From Bog-159 sp963738375 (GTDB lineage: Bacteria > Acidobacteriota > Terriglobia > Bryobacterales > Bryobacteraceae): 64,000 nucleotides of DNA. Each line of letters begins with the position of its first letter. Position 1 is the first letter of the stretch. A program made the translations under genes and the position numbers. The notes beneath the pieces were generated by a model. That model had not been told where the DNA came from, did no database searches, and saw only the letters and a list, made by a program, of their open reading frames with translations. Location of the stretch: assembly GCA_963738375.1 (NCBI GenBank), contig CAVTWL010000004.1, positions 1,736,001 through 1,800,000 of the forward strand. Reading direction: 5' to 3'. This document shows, in pieces, positions 36,422 through 46,925 of the stretch.

Positions 36422-38007
36422 CGGTACTTGTAGCGGAACCTCTCGCCGAGGCTGCGGTAGCCTTACTGAAATCGCAGCCCGGCTGGAACGTCATCGTTTC
36501 CAGCCCTAAAGAATATTCGAAACACCTGGCGGAAGCGGATGCACTGATCGTGCGCAGCGCCGTGCAGGTAAACGAAGCGGTGCTCGAACAGGCGCCGCGT
36601 CTGCGGGTGGTGGGGCGCGCGGGCGTCGGCGTCGACAACGTCGATCTGGCTGCCGCCACGGCCGCCGGCGTCCTGGTGATGAACACGCCCGGCGGCAACG
36701 CCATTTCGGTGGCGGAGCACACGCTGGGCATGATGCTGGCCATGGCGCGGCGCATTCCCGAAGCCACGCAATCGACCACCAGCGGCAAATGGGAAAAGAA
36801 GAAGTTCATGGGCAGCGAGCTGCGCGGCAAATCGCTGGGCATCGTGGGCCTGGGCAGCATCGGGCGCGAAGTGGTGAAGCGCGCGCGGGCTTTCGAGATG
36901 CACGTGCAAGCGTTCGATCCCTACGTTACGGCGAGCATCGCCAAGGATCTGGGCGTGGAACTGGTGGATCTGCCGGCGCTCTATGCGGCGAGCGATTACA
37001 TCACCCTGCACGTGGCGCTGACGCCCGAAACCGAGCGGATGCTTTCGCACGATGCATTCGCGCAAATGAAAGCGGGCGTGCGCATCGTCAACTGCGCGCG
37101 CGGCGAGTTGATCGACGACGAAGCACTGAAGCAGGCCATCGACGCAGGCAAGGTAGGAATGGCGGCGTTCGACGTTTTCGCGGTCGAACCTCCGCCCGCC
37201 GGCTATCCGCTGTTTGAAGGCAACAAGGTGCTGGCGACGCCGCACATCGGCGGGTCCACGGAAGAAGCGCAGGAAATCGTGGGTGTGCGGATCGCGGAGC
37301 AGATCGTCGAGTATCTGAAGAACGGCGTAGCGCTGAACGCGGTGAATATGCCGGCGCTTTCGCCGGAGCAGTACCGGGCACTTGGTCCTTATATCAACGT
37401 CGCCGAGCGGCTGGGCAGCTTCGCGGCTTACATCGCAGTGGGGCACATCAAGACCGTGCGCATGGCATACCTGGGCCGCATCGGCGAAAACAATACGAAC
37501 CTGCTGCGCAACGCCGGTCTGGCGGGCGTTCTGAAGCGTTCCGTTTCCGAACGGGCCAACCTGATCAACGCCATGCAGATTGCGGGGCAGCGCGGCTGGA
37601 ACCTGGCCGAGCGGCACGAGTCGCGGTCCGGTCCCACGGATTCGATCGTGCTGGAGCTGGAAACCGATTGCGGTGTGACCGTCGTGGAAGGCGCCGTGCT
37701 TCTGGGCAGGCCCAGGCTGGTCCAGGTGGACGGCATCTATTGCGAGGCGCCGCTTTCCGGGCACCTGATTTACATGAAGAACCTGGACGTGCCGGGTGTG
37801 ATCGGGCACGTGGGGATGGTGCTGGGGCGGAACAACATCAACATCGCGAATTTTTCGCTGGGACGCGGCGAAGTGCCGGACAAGGCGGGCGATCCGCTAG
37901 AAGCGGTGGCCGTCGTATCGACCGACGGCGTGGTGCCTGAGAAGGTGCTGCTGCAGCTGCGGGAGAATCCGGCGGTGAAGATTGCGCGCTCCGTCGAGTT
38001 CGGATAA
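36418..38007 (+). CDS. serA: D-3-phosphoglycerate dehydrogenase
   Basis: First enzyme of serine synthesis, oxidising 3-phosphoglycerate with NAD. The 529-aa long form has the substrate domain (GRAGVGVDNVDLAAATAAGV at 67-86), Rossmann motif GIVGLGSIGRE (141-151), NCARGELIDDEAL with the catalytic Arg, the later catalytic Glu, and HIGGSTEEAQE with the catalytic His. An intervening ASB domain precedes the C-terminal ACT domain, LIYMKNLDVPGVIGHVGMVL, which usually mediates serine feedback inhibition. ATGA overlap with the aminotransferase. A hairpin follows at 38020-38045. Confidence 0.97.
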   Translation: MTVLVAEPLAEAAVALLKSQPGWNVIVSSPKEYSKHLAEADALIVRSAVQVNEAVLEQAPRLRVVGRAGVGVDNVDLAAATAAGVLVMNTPGGNAISVAEHTLGMMLAMARRIPEATQSTTSGKWEKKKFMGSELRGKSLGIVGLGSIGREVVKRARAFEMHVQAFDPYVTASIAKDLGVELVDLPALYAASDYITLHVALTPETERMLSHDAFAQMKAGVRIVNCARGELIDDEALKQAIDAGKVGMAAFDVFAVEPPPAGYPLFEGNKVLATPHIGGSTEEAQEIVGVRIAEQIVEYLKNGVALNAVNMPALSPEQYRALGPYINVAERLGSFAAYIAVGHIKTVRMAYLGRIGENNTNLLRNAGLAGVLKRSVSERANLINAMQIAGQRGWNLAERHESRSGPTDSIVLELETDCGVTVVEGAVLLGRPRLVQVDGIYCEAPLSGHLIYMKNLDVPGVIGHVGMVLGRNNINIANFSLGRGEVPDKAGDPLEAVAVVSTDGVVPEKVLLQLRENPAVKIARSVEFG

Positions 38008-38017
38008 ACGCAAAAAT

Positions 38018-38047
38018 ATGGGCGCCGGCGTTCGATCCGGCGCCCCC
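38018..38047 (-). terminator. Hairpin terminator between serA and the fasciclin gene
   Basis: GGGCGCCGG at 38020-38028 and CCGGCGCCC at 38037-38045 form a perfect nine-pair stem with an eight-base loop. On the minus strand the stem is followed by ATATTTTTG, a U-rich tail, so it fits best as the terminator of the fasciclin gene. The C-run on the other side makes it less suitable for serA, but the hairpin could act in both directions. Confidence 0.7.
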
Positions 38048-38059
38048 CCCCACGCCCTT

Positions 38060-38533
38060 CTACTTCGGAAGCATGACGGCGTCGATCGCGTGGATGATGC
38101 CGTTCGATGCGCGGATATTCGCTTTGACGACCTTCGCTCCATCCACCGTTACCACGCCGCCCGCGGCTTGAATGGTCAGACTGCGGCCTTCGACAGTCGT
38201 CGCCGAAGACATCTTCATCAGCTTTGCCGCGGGGTACTTTCCCGCCAACACGTGATACTTGAGAATGGCTTGCAGCTTCTCCTTGTTTTCCGGCTTCAGG
38301 AGCATGTCCAGAGTGCCGGGCGGCAGTTTGGCGAACGCTTCGTCGGTGGGCGCAAAGACCGTAAATGGGCCGGGCCCCTTCAGCGTCTCCACCAAGCCGG
38401 CCGCTTTTACCGCCGCCACCAGGGTATTGAAATGTCCGGCCACGGCGGTATCGACGATATCTTTCGATTGCGCGTGCACGGGCGCCACGGCACTCGCCAA
38501 TAGCAGCGCCGCGCTCAAAAAAGTTGTTTTCAT
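38060..38533 (-). CDS. Secreted fasciclin-domain protein
   Basis: 157-aa exported protein with one FAS1 (fasciclin/beta-Ig-H3) domain, a fold for cell adhesion or matrix contact. Residues 1-21 are a signal peptide ending APVHAQ. The domain spans about 25-156: FNTLVAAVKAAGLVETLKGP, FTVFAPTDEAFAKLPPGTLD (the H1-type motif), ILKYHVLAGKYPAAKL, and the ending SNGIIHAIDAVMLPK. A strong AGGAG site precedes the ATG. A good sigma-70 promoter lies upstream. Confidence 0.94.
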   Translation of the reverse strand: MKTTFLSAALLLASAVAPVHAQSKDIVDTAVAGHFNTLVAAVKAAGLVETLKGPGPFTVFAPTDEAFAKLPPGTLDMLLKPENKEKLQAILKYHVLAGKYPAAKLMKMSSATTVEGRSLTIQAAGGVVTVDGAKVVKANIRASNGIIHAIDAVMLPK

Positions 38534-38550
38534 ATTGTTTCTCCTATTTG

Positions 38551-38579
38551 ATAATAGAGAACATCTGTTGTACTGTAAA
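38551..38579 (-). promoter_or_regulatory. Sigma-70-like promoter of the fasciclin gene
   Basis: Reading the minus strand, TTTACA (38579-38574) and TATTAT (38556-38551) are separated by exactly 17 bases, both matching the sigma-70 consensus at five of six positions. The AGGAG ribosome-binding site and the ATG follow about 18 bases later. Between the hexamers lies GAACATCTGTTG, a partial GAAC-N4-GTTC-like inverted repeat that could bind a repressor. Confidence 0.6.
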
Positions 38580-38655
38580 GAAAACAGAGGCGCCGCTTTT
38601 CGCCGCGGGCAAAACGCCTTCGATTTTGTGATCGAAAGGAAAACAATCTACCAGG

Positions 38656-39252
38656 ATGCCTTCCAAAGCCATCGATTCAGGTCTGAAACAGTACGCGATC
38701 GGCCATAAACTGCGGCGCCTGCGCCTGCGCAAGAGCATGGGATTGGTGCAACTGGCCAAGCATACGGGCCTATCGCCGGCGATGCTTTCGAAGCTGGAGC
38801 GCGGCATCATGCATCCGACGCTGCCAACGCTGCTGCGCATCGCCATGGTCTTCAGCGTGAGCCTTGACTACTTCTTCAGCGCGGAACCGAAGCCGGTATT
38901 CGAAATCGTACGGCGCTCCGACCGTCTACGCTTTCCCGAGACGCCGGACCAGCCTGAGGTGGCCTACTTTTTCGAGAACCTGGATTTTCCGGTGGCGAAC
39001 CGGCGCTTCGATGCCTACTATGCGCAGTTTCTGCCGGTGGCGCCTGAGGACGCGCGAGCCCATGCGCACCCGGGCATCGAGTTCGTCTACGTGATGACGG
39101 GAAAGCTGCTGCTGAGTATCAGCGGCGAGGAGCAATCGCTGGCCGCCGGCGACGCCGTTTATTTCGATGCGTCGGTGATGCACAGCTACCGGAGCGCGGT
39201 GCGGCGCGGCTGCACCGCACTGGTAGTGACTGCCGCGGGTTCATCATCGTAA
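38656..39252 (+). CDS. XRE-family regulator with C-terminal cupin domain
   Basis: 198-aa transcription factor. Residues 14-70 are a helix-turn-helix: GHKLRRLRLRKSMGLVQLAK, HTGLSPAMLSKLERG, then PTLPTLLRIAMVFSV. The C-terminal cupin (about 120-195) has HAHPGIEFVYVMTGKLLLSI and GDAVYFDASVMHSYRS, with His residues that could bind a metal or small ligand. This is the HipB/PuuR-like architecture in which the cupin senses a metabolite. Target genes are not evident. It is divergent from the fasciclin gene with 122 bp between the starts, so they may share control. Confidence 0.93.
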   Translation: MPSKAIDSGLKQYAIGHKLRRLRLRKSMGLVQLAKHTGLSPAMLSKLERGIMHPTLPTLLRIAMVFSVSLDYFFSAEPKPVFEIVRRSDRLRFPETPDQPEVAYFFENLDFPVANRRFDAYYAQFLPVAPEDARAHAHPGIEFVYVMTGKLLLSISGEEQSLAAGDAVYFDASVMHSYRSAVRRGCTALVVTAAGSSS

Positions 39253-39436
39253 ACGCGGGTGTGCGCGAGCGCATAGGAGGACGTCGCTCCACCGCGCTTC
39301 GGTGTTGAGACTGGGCTCGTGCGGTGCGGTTTTCGGCCAGCTTGTAGAGGTTGGCCCCGGAATCCCCATGCGTGCGATGAGGTGAGGGTAGAGCCGAAAA
39401 ACTCTTTTACATACTTCTTGAAGCGCGTCGATGCGT

Positions 39437-40186
39437 TTACCACTTGATGAGCAGTTGTTGAGATGGGTGTTTTCCGATGTCGAAGTTAACGCGCCTTGGA
39501 TGATACGCGACGAAGGCGTTGGTCAGGTCTTCGCCCTGAACGACAAGTCCGGTTAGGGGCGCAGGACCGTCCTCTTCCAGGAACAGCATGTACATGAATC
39601 CCCGGAACCAAATGAGGCCAGCCTCGATGTGTAGATTATTCTTGAACAGCGGGGCAAAGCTCACCTTGCCATCCATTTTCATTTGCATGCCCACCCGCGT
39701 GATCGAGTAGAGGCCTGCCCTTCCCACGAACAGCTGCAACCCAAATACTATGCGGACCAGCCGGTCCGATGGCCTTCCGGCGACCTCCGAGTCGCGACCG
39801 ATGGGGTGGCCTCGATTGCAGCTAAGGTTGATGACTGCTTTTAAGCACCAGCGCTCGAAAGATGGGCCATCAATCGTCGTTTTGACAAGTCGCCACGGGT
39901 GCAGTTTGAGCTTTTGCCGGACGCCCGTAAGTTTATCAATCTCACGAAGGGCCGCGAAAGCGGCGCCTCCAGCATTATCTATGTCTGACAACGCGGAGTT
40001 ATGTTTCTCGCAAAGGATCTTTGCCGTTGCGGCCTCCAGGCCGACGCGGACAGGCTTGTCTTTGCACCACGCGAAACCGCACATTTCGATTCCGTCGGCG
40101 TCACCAAACAGCGTTTTCGATATCAGATGCTCTCGGGTGAGCTTATCACTACAGTTCCCAAGGGTTTCTGCCCAACACTTGCTCAT
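39437..40186 (-). CDS. HNH/zinc-finger-like hypothetical protein
   Basis: 249-aa protein. The start has the layout of an HNH-like nuclease or zinc-binding fold: CWAETLGNCSDKLTREHLIS, with C4/C12 and H20, followed by ILCEKHNSALSDIDNAG, with C58 and H61. The REHLIS and C..HN motifs are typical of small HNH-like proteins in accessory regions. The rest is unfamiliar and may recognise DNA or a partner. It sits next to a lone HigA gene and 184 bp of empty sequence (39253-39436), in which I see no gene. Possible phage defence or mobile-element cargo, but nothing decisive. Confidence 0.5.
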   Translation of the reverse strand: MSKCWAETLGNCSDKLTREHLISKTLFGDADGIEMCGFAWCKDKPVRVGLEAATAKILCEKHNSALSDIDNAGGAAFAALREIDKLTGVRQKLKLHPWRLVKTTIDGPSFERWCLKAVINLSCNRGHPIGRDSEVAGRPSDRLVRIVFGLQLFVGRAGLYSITRVGMQMKMDGKVSFAPLFKNNLHIEAGLIWFRGFMYMLFLEEDGPAPLTGLVVQGEDLTNAFVAYHPRRVNFDIGKHPSQQLLIKW

Positions 40187-40322
40187 TGCGACATTGATTT
40201 TACGTCATTGGTTCGTTTTGTTGTGGGGAAGCGCGCACGCGGGATGAAGCGGATAGAAGTGAACCCTCCGGTGTCAATCTTGGGCAGACTACAATTAGAC
40301 CTAAGGCGTAAACGCCGTGCCC

Positions 40323-40619
40323 ATGAAGAACCGTCCCCACCCCGGAGATTTCATTCGTACCGAGATTCTCGAGCCCGCTGGACTTTCCGTGACGGCCGCG
40401 GCTGTTGCGCTTGGGGTCTCGCGCCCGGCGCTATCGAGCCTGCTGAACGGCAATTCCGATTTATCCGGCCCCATGGCGCTTCGCATCGAGAAAGCGCTTG
40501 CTGTGAAAATGGATACCCTCATGTGGATGCAGTCGTCCTACAACATCGCGCGGACGCGCAAGCGGGAGAAGGAAATCCGCGTTCGCCGGTTTCAACCTCT
40601 TGTCCGTGTCCACGCGTGA
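40323..40619 (+). CDS. HigA-type addiction module antitoxin, no visible toxin partner
   Basis: 98-aa XRE-like antitoxin. HPGDFIRTEILEPAGLSVTA is the typical HigA start, followed by the HTH (AVALGVSRPALSSLLNGNSD), then ALRIEKALAVKMDTLMWMQS, and a basic tail. The ATG at 40323 is used; an in-frame GTG lies six bases earlier. HigB would normally lie directly upstream, but 40187-40322 is too short and has no matching frame, so the antitoxin appears alone. Nothing is seen in the 40620-40700 gap. Confidence 0.85.
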   Translation: MKNRPHPGDFIRTEILEPAGLSVTAAAVALGVSRPALSSLLNGNSDLSGPMALRIEKALAVKMDTLMWMQSSYNIARTRKREKEIRVRRFQPLVRVHA

Positions 40620-40700
40620 ACCCGCCGCCGCTTCACCTGGAGGCGGCTGTGGGCAAATCGGACGAAATTTCTCCATTAATTGAGTTGTCCGTAAACTATA

Positions 40701-40752
40701 GCACTGCATATAGATAAAATCCTTGACGAAACACTATATGTTGGGGCATTAT
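40701..40752 (+). promoter_or_regulatory. NrdR box pair and promoter of nrdJ
   Basis: Two sequences resembling the NrdR operator (consensus ACACWATATATWGTGT) lie upstream of the RNR. The one at 40731-40746 reads ACACTATATGTTGGGG, matching 13 of 16 positions; the one at 40701-40716 reads GCACTGCATATAGATA, matching 10 of 16. Their centres are 30 bp apart, close to three helical turns, as in known NrdR box pairs. A TTGACG (40723-40728) and CATTAT (40747-40752) pair with 18-base spacing overlaps box two. NrdR would thus repress nrdJ when dATP is high. Confidence 0.6.
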
Positions 40753-40786
40753 TACGAATGCGCGACAATAGTAGGAGGGGACGTCC

Positions 40787-43616
<2,830 letters not shown>

Positions 43617-43620
43617 AGAC

Positions 43621-44325
43621 TTACTCACCACCGGCGGCCGCGGGGCCAATCGAAGTATTGGCCCGCAGCCCCGCCAGTATGGCCGCGGGCTGCGCCTCGC
43701 CTTCCATGTGCCGCTCGAAGTTGCGGTGCGGGTCGAAGCACGCCATGGCCACATAAGCCACTAGCATGCCGCCTGCAACCAGCGGGTGAAAAACCGCGAT
43801 GGGCAGCACGTACTTCTTCTTCAGAAACGCTTCGAACACGTTGCGGACGTGCTCGCTGCGCGGCAATGTGCCAGGCACCTGCTCGATGGTGAAGCAGGAA
43901 AACCTCAGGTCCGGATGGCGCCTGCTGTAACTTACCAGCGATTTCGCGATCTGCTTGGGCGTGGTGATGCCTTGGTCGGCAAATAAGCTGCGATGCGTGG
44001 CGCGCGGATAGTAGGCATTGATTACGGCTTTTGAAAAATCCGCGCAGTTGAACAGGAACAGATTGAAATGCGTTCTGTTCTGGCTCGAATTCAGCTTCTC
44101 GACGATGCGCCGGTCTTGCTCATCCGTGGTCTCGATTTCAAAGCTGTCAATGCGCCGATCGTAGGATGCGCCGATCAGTTGCGTCCAATCGCCTTCCGGC
44201 GTCCGGCCGCCGGCGGCGTCGGGCGCTATCGCTTCCAAATGGTCCCGGCGATAATTATCGCGCAAGCTCTCCACCATTTCCGCGATTCGCGTATAAGGGA
44301 GCGTCTTGCGGCTCATCCACGGCAT
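43621..44325 (-). CDS. C-terminal half of a frameshift-split NlpC/LRAT-like protein
   Basis: 234-aa stretch continuous with the following feature but in another frame. It begins TRIAEMVESLRDNYRRDHL after the break near 44293. A likely nucleophile lies in FLFNCADFSKAVINAYYPR, where a cysteine opens a helix, as in NlpC/P60 and DUF4105-type enzymes. Near the C-terminus a hydrophobic helix (VLPIAVFHPLVAGGMLVAYV) may be a membrane anchor. The first nine residues of the annotated frame are from the overlap and are not native. Confidence 0.55.
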   Translation of the reverse strand: MPWMSRKTLPYTRIAEMVESLRDNYRRDHLEAIAPDAAGGRTPEGDWTQLIGASYDRRIDSFEIETTDEQDRRIVEKLNSSQNRTHFNLFLFNCADFSKAVINAYYPRATHRSLFADQGITTPKQIAKSLVSYSRRHPDLRFSCFTIEQVPGTLPRSEHVRNVFEAFLKKKYVLPIAVFHPLVAGGMLVAYVAMACFDPHRNFERHMEGEAQPAAILAGLRANTSIGPAAAGGE

Positions 44326-44608
44326 AAAGGTAAGGGATCAGAGGAATGGCGATCCAGTCGTAGCCGCCGACTCGATGGTAGCGGCTGATCACCACGCCAT
44401 TTTCTCCGGCTTCGCACAAGCGGAGCTTCGTCGGAGACTCGGCGCAGACTTGCGACAGGTACACGGCGGCGTGTCCCGTTGGATTTACGCGGCCAAAAGC
44501 GCCGTAAGGCTCCTCCATAAAAAGGGCAGCGGCCGCGTGCCCGGCGCGAGCGACGGCAAATAGCAGGGCTAAGACGAGCAAGGCGCGGCGCCGATCCAGT
44601 GAAGTCAA
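44255..44608 (-). CDS. N-terminal half of the frameshift-split NlpC/LRAT-like protein
   Basis: Exported segment of 117 aa. Residues 1-25 are a signal peptide. The conserved stretch FGRVNPTGHAAVYLSQVCAE has a His at the start of a strand, as in the H-box of LRAT/NlpC-like folds, then GVVISRYHRVGGYDWIAIPL and PYLYAVDEPQDAPL. Here the frame should continue into TRIAEM of the next feature but an extra T shifts it and it ends about 20 codons later. The two halves together would be about 325 aa. No frameshift signal (slippery run plus structure) was seen, so sequencing error or recent inactivation are both possible. Confidence 0.55.
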   Translation of the reverse strand: MTSLDRRRALLVLALLFAVARAGHAAAALFMEEPYGAFGRVNPTGHAAVYLSQVCAESPTKLRLCEAGENGVVISRYHRVGGYDWIAIPLIPYLYAVDEPQDAPLYANRGNGGELAR

Positions 44609-44710
44609 ACCTAGCCACTCCCTCCTAATCTCGTTTACGCAAGCAATTGAGAAACCGTTTCCAGGGACTCGGGCACCTGACGCTTGCGGGTGGCCTTACC
44701 TTCGCTGCAC

Positions 44711-45271
44711 TTAGACCAGTTGTTCCAACAGGCCCGCCAGGTAATCGGCATCCAAGGCGCCGGAACGGTACGTGCGGGGATCGAAAAACCTCCAGAAATT
44801 ACGGGCTTTTTCCATGGTATAAAACAGGAGCTGCTCTTCGATCAAATCCTTCTCCAGCAGTTCCTGATTGAAACAGCGAACCGATCCCGCCATGATGTAG
44901 GGGACGCGAAACTCTTCCGTGCTCACCAACTCCTCGGTGGCTTCGAATTTAATTTGCAGAATCCGTCCGCGCGCATTGATCTGAAACAGATTCGCGCTTG
45001 AATCGCGGAAGCCGGCGCCATCGTACTGTTCGGGTGCGAACTCCAGTTGGACTTGCGACAGCAGCGCATTCAAGTCCCGTACAAAACCGCGGCAGATATC
45101 GTGCAACTCGCTGGAAGCCTGACGGCGCAGCGCACCAATCTCGCGGCTTCGACGCAGGCGGACCTCGTCGTGCGCCGCCATGGCATCCAGGTTTTTCGCC
45201 AATTTCTTTAAGCGGGGGTTAGCGGGATTGATTTGCACTTCGGCCGAGTTTGACCGCCAGATGGACTTCAT
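44711..45271 (-). CDS. Hypothetical protein in the HTH-regulator operon
   Basis: About 186 aa if the ATG at 45271 is used; GGAGAG lies immediately before it. The frame is open upstream to 45424, overlapping the regulator, but those residues are Pro-rich and unlike protein. No transmembrane segment or signal is present. It has an N-terminal helical half (DAMAAHDEVRLRRSREIGAL) and a C-terminal alpha/beta half ending FDPRTYRSGALDADYLAGLL. I know no family. It follows the HTH regulator by 50 bp on the same strand. Confidence 0.6.
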   Translation of the reverse strand: MKSIWRSNSAEVQINPANPRLKKLAKNLDAMAAHDEVRLRRSREIGALRRQASSELHDICRGFVRDLNALLSQVQLEFAPEQYDGAGFRDSSANLFQINARGRILQIKFEATEELVSTEEFRVPYIMAGSVRCFNQELLEKDLIEEQLLFYTMEKARNFWRFFDPRTYRSGALDADYLAGLLEQLV

Positions 45272-45321
45272 CTCTCCAGAATAGGCGCGCGGACTTGGAA
45301 GATCAATACCGGCAAGGGGCG

Positions 45322-45999
45322 TCAGCACGAGCGCACCACGACGCTGACGCGGCCCTGAATGATTTGCAGCCGGTCGCGTTGCGGGAGGGGACTCGCCTGC
45401 CACTTGCCGGTGTTGCAGGCCCACAAACAGAGTCGGCGATGGATACTTCGGACCAGGCCTATGGTGCCGCCGGAGGGGAGGGCCAGAGCGAAATAGCCGT
45501 CTTCGTCTGGCTCGCGGCGAACCTTTTCACTACGCTCCAACAAAACCACACCGGCCGCGCTGAAGATCAAAGGGCGAGAAGGATCCGGCGCCAACCTGAC
45601 GGCAGCCGGGGAGTCCAATAATTCGACCAGCGCGGCCTGGAACGGATAGCGCTCGTCGGAGAAGGTATCCGGGAAATCGCGGCCAGGCCCAATCCAGCCT
45701 TGCAGCAATCCAACCCTACGGTAGTCGACGGCCGCGGCGGCCCCGGGGCTGGGTGCCCAATCGGAATCGCCTTCGATTGCCAGATCCATCAAATCGATCC
45801 GGAGCCGCCGTAAGATCTGGTCCGCCATATCCATGGAGAGCAAGCGCACGCCCTTCAAAACATTATGGATATGCGGCTGTGAAACTCCTGTTATGCGGGC
45901 CATGCCCCTTTCGCTGAGCTCGCCGTTTCGCACCAATGCCTGAATGTGGGCTACCAAGCGCACGTGTAGATGCCGAAAGCCGGACCGGCGGTCCCTCAC
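45322..45999 (-). CDS. Helix-turn-helix transcriptional regulator
   Basis: 225-aa regulator. Residues 12-70 form the HTH: RLVAHIQALVRNGELSERGM, ARITGVSQPHIHNVLKGVR, then MADQILRRLRIDLMDLA. The C-terminal domain (about 85-220) is unfamiliar and could bind a ligand or dimerise. The start is GTG at 45999, next to a 21-bp near-palindrome at 46002-46022, which suggests self-regulation. The unknown gene at 44711 is downstream in the same direction. Confidence 0.75.
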   Translation of the reverse strand: MRDRRSGFRHLHVRLVAHIQALVRNGELSERGMARITGVSQPHIHNVLKGVRLLSMDMADQILRRLRIDLMDLAIEGDSDWAPSPGAAAAVDYRRVGLLQGWIGPGRDFPDTFSDERYPFQAALVELLDSPAAVRLAPDPSRPLIFSAAGVVLLERSEKVRREPDEDGYFALALPSGGTIGLVRSIHRRLCLWACNTGKWQASPLPQRDRLQIIQGRVSVVVRSC

Positions 46000-46001
46000 A
46001 C

Positions 46002-46022
46002 CCTATTTCTAACAGGAATAGG
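46002..46022. promoter_or_regulatory. Near-palindrome directly before the HTH regulator start
   Basis: CCTATTTC at the left and GGAATAGG at the right are inverted copies matching at seven of eight positions, separated by five bases. The site begins three bases before the GTG start at 45999 on the minus strand and covers its ribosome-binding region. This fits an autoregulatory operator. The following 46025-46270 is unusually AT-rich for this genome and carries the promoter of the zinc-ribbon gene: TTGTTG and TATAAA with 17 bases between, near 46177-46205. Confidence 0.5.
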
Positions 46023-46270
46023 CCTAATGATAAATTGGTCAAATTGCTTACTATGCTCTCTAGTACTACGATTATTACTTAGTATTTAATAGTACGTTAA
46101 CCTAATCTATTCGAGCAATATACCTAGGATAAAGTGGGTTTCTTTTTATCCTGCCAGCCGCATTTCGTTAACATTTTTTGTTGACGATTCCACGCCCCGA
46201 TATAAATTTGAAACAAGTTTACGGTTTGGGCCGCCCCTGACGGGGGGCCACCGAGAGGACGTTCAACGTG

Positions 46271-46846
46271 ATGAATTGGGATCGATCGCACACAATTGCG
46301 CTCGCTAAAACAGCCTGTACGCATTGCCATGGTTATGGATTGCGTCCTGGACGTAGCGGACGGGAAACCCCTTGCAATTGCGTCTTGCGTGCCATATTTC
46401 GGCTTTGTTACCTGCGGTTTCGCAGGTGCGTGAGTGAAGACAAGCACATGAGCACGGCGAAGCTCGAATTCTGTACCAGCGGTAAAGATCATCGCATGAC
46501 TTACGGGCGCAAAGTGGAAGAATATGTCGCGGATTTTTGCCTGGTGAGCCGACGGGCATTATCTCCATTGGAATACGATATATTCCGGTTTCATTTTTTA
46601 TTGGGCGCCAATTGGAAACTCTGCTGCTGGCGGCTGAATCTGGACCGCGGCACGTTTTTTCACATGGTCTACAAAATCGAGCAGACCCTGGGCCGGGTAT
46701 ATCGGGAGTTGGAGCCCTACAGCCTCTTCCCACTGGACGAGTACTTCGCCAACACCATGCATGACGGCCGACGTAGCGTGCCGATCATGCCCACGCCGGC
46801 GCGGGCTCGCGTGCTGCATCCGCCCTTGGTTCGAACCGCCGCTTAG
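46271..46846 (+). CDS. Zinc-ribbon and HTH-like conserved acidobacterial protein
   Basis: 191-aa protein. The N-terminus has a probable zinc site, ACTHCHGYGLRPGRSGRETP with CNCV just after, in a DnaJ-like CxxCxGxG arrangement. The second half (about 95-165), LSPLEYDIFRFHFLLGANWK and RGTFFHMVYKIEQTLGRVYR, has the rhythm of a sigma region 4 or phage-activator helix-turn-helix. It is therefore a candidate DNA-binding protein. I recall similar acidobacterial proteins but no named family. The ATG at 46271 is preferred over the GTG at 46268; GAGG lies 11 bases upstream. The AT-rich upstream region is its promoter region. Confidence 0.6.
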   Translation: MNWDRSHTIALAKTACTHCHGYGLRPGRSGRETPCNCVLRAIFRLCYLRFRRCVSEDKHMSTAKLEFCTSGKDHRMTYGRKVEEYVADFCLVSRRALSPLEYDIFRFHFLLGANWKLCCWRLNLDRGTFFHMVYKIEQTLGRVYRELEPYSLFPLDEYFANTMHDGRRSVPIMPTPARARVLHPPLVRTAA

Positions 46847-46925
46847 CGATTAGAGCCATGCCTGAAGGCGGGCCGTTCGCGGCCTTAACGGCCCGCCGCT
46901 TCCTCCATGCTACAATCCGCCCTTC

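Noticed and set aside
36463..37809. Minus-strand open frame of 448 codons
   Set aside because: Antisense shadow of serA, whose motifs are complete.
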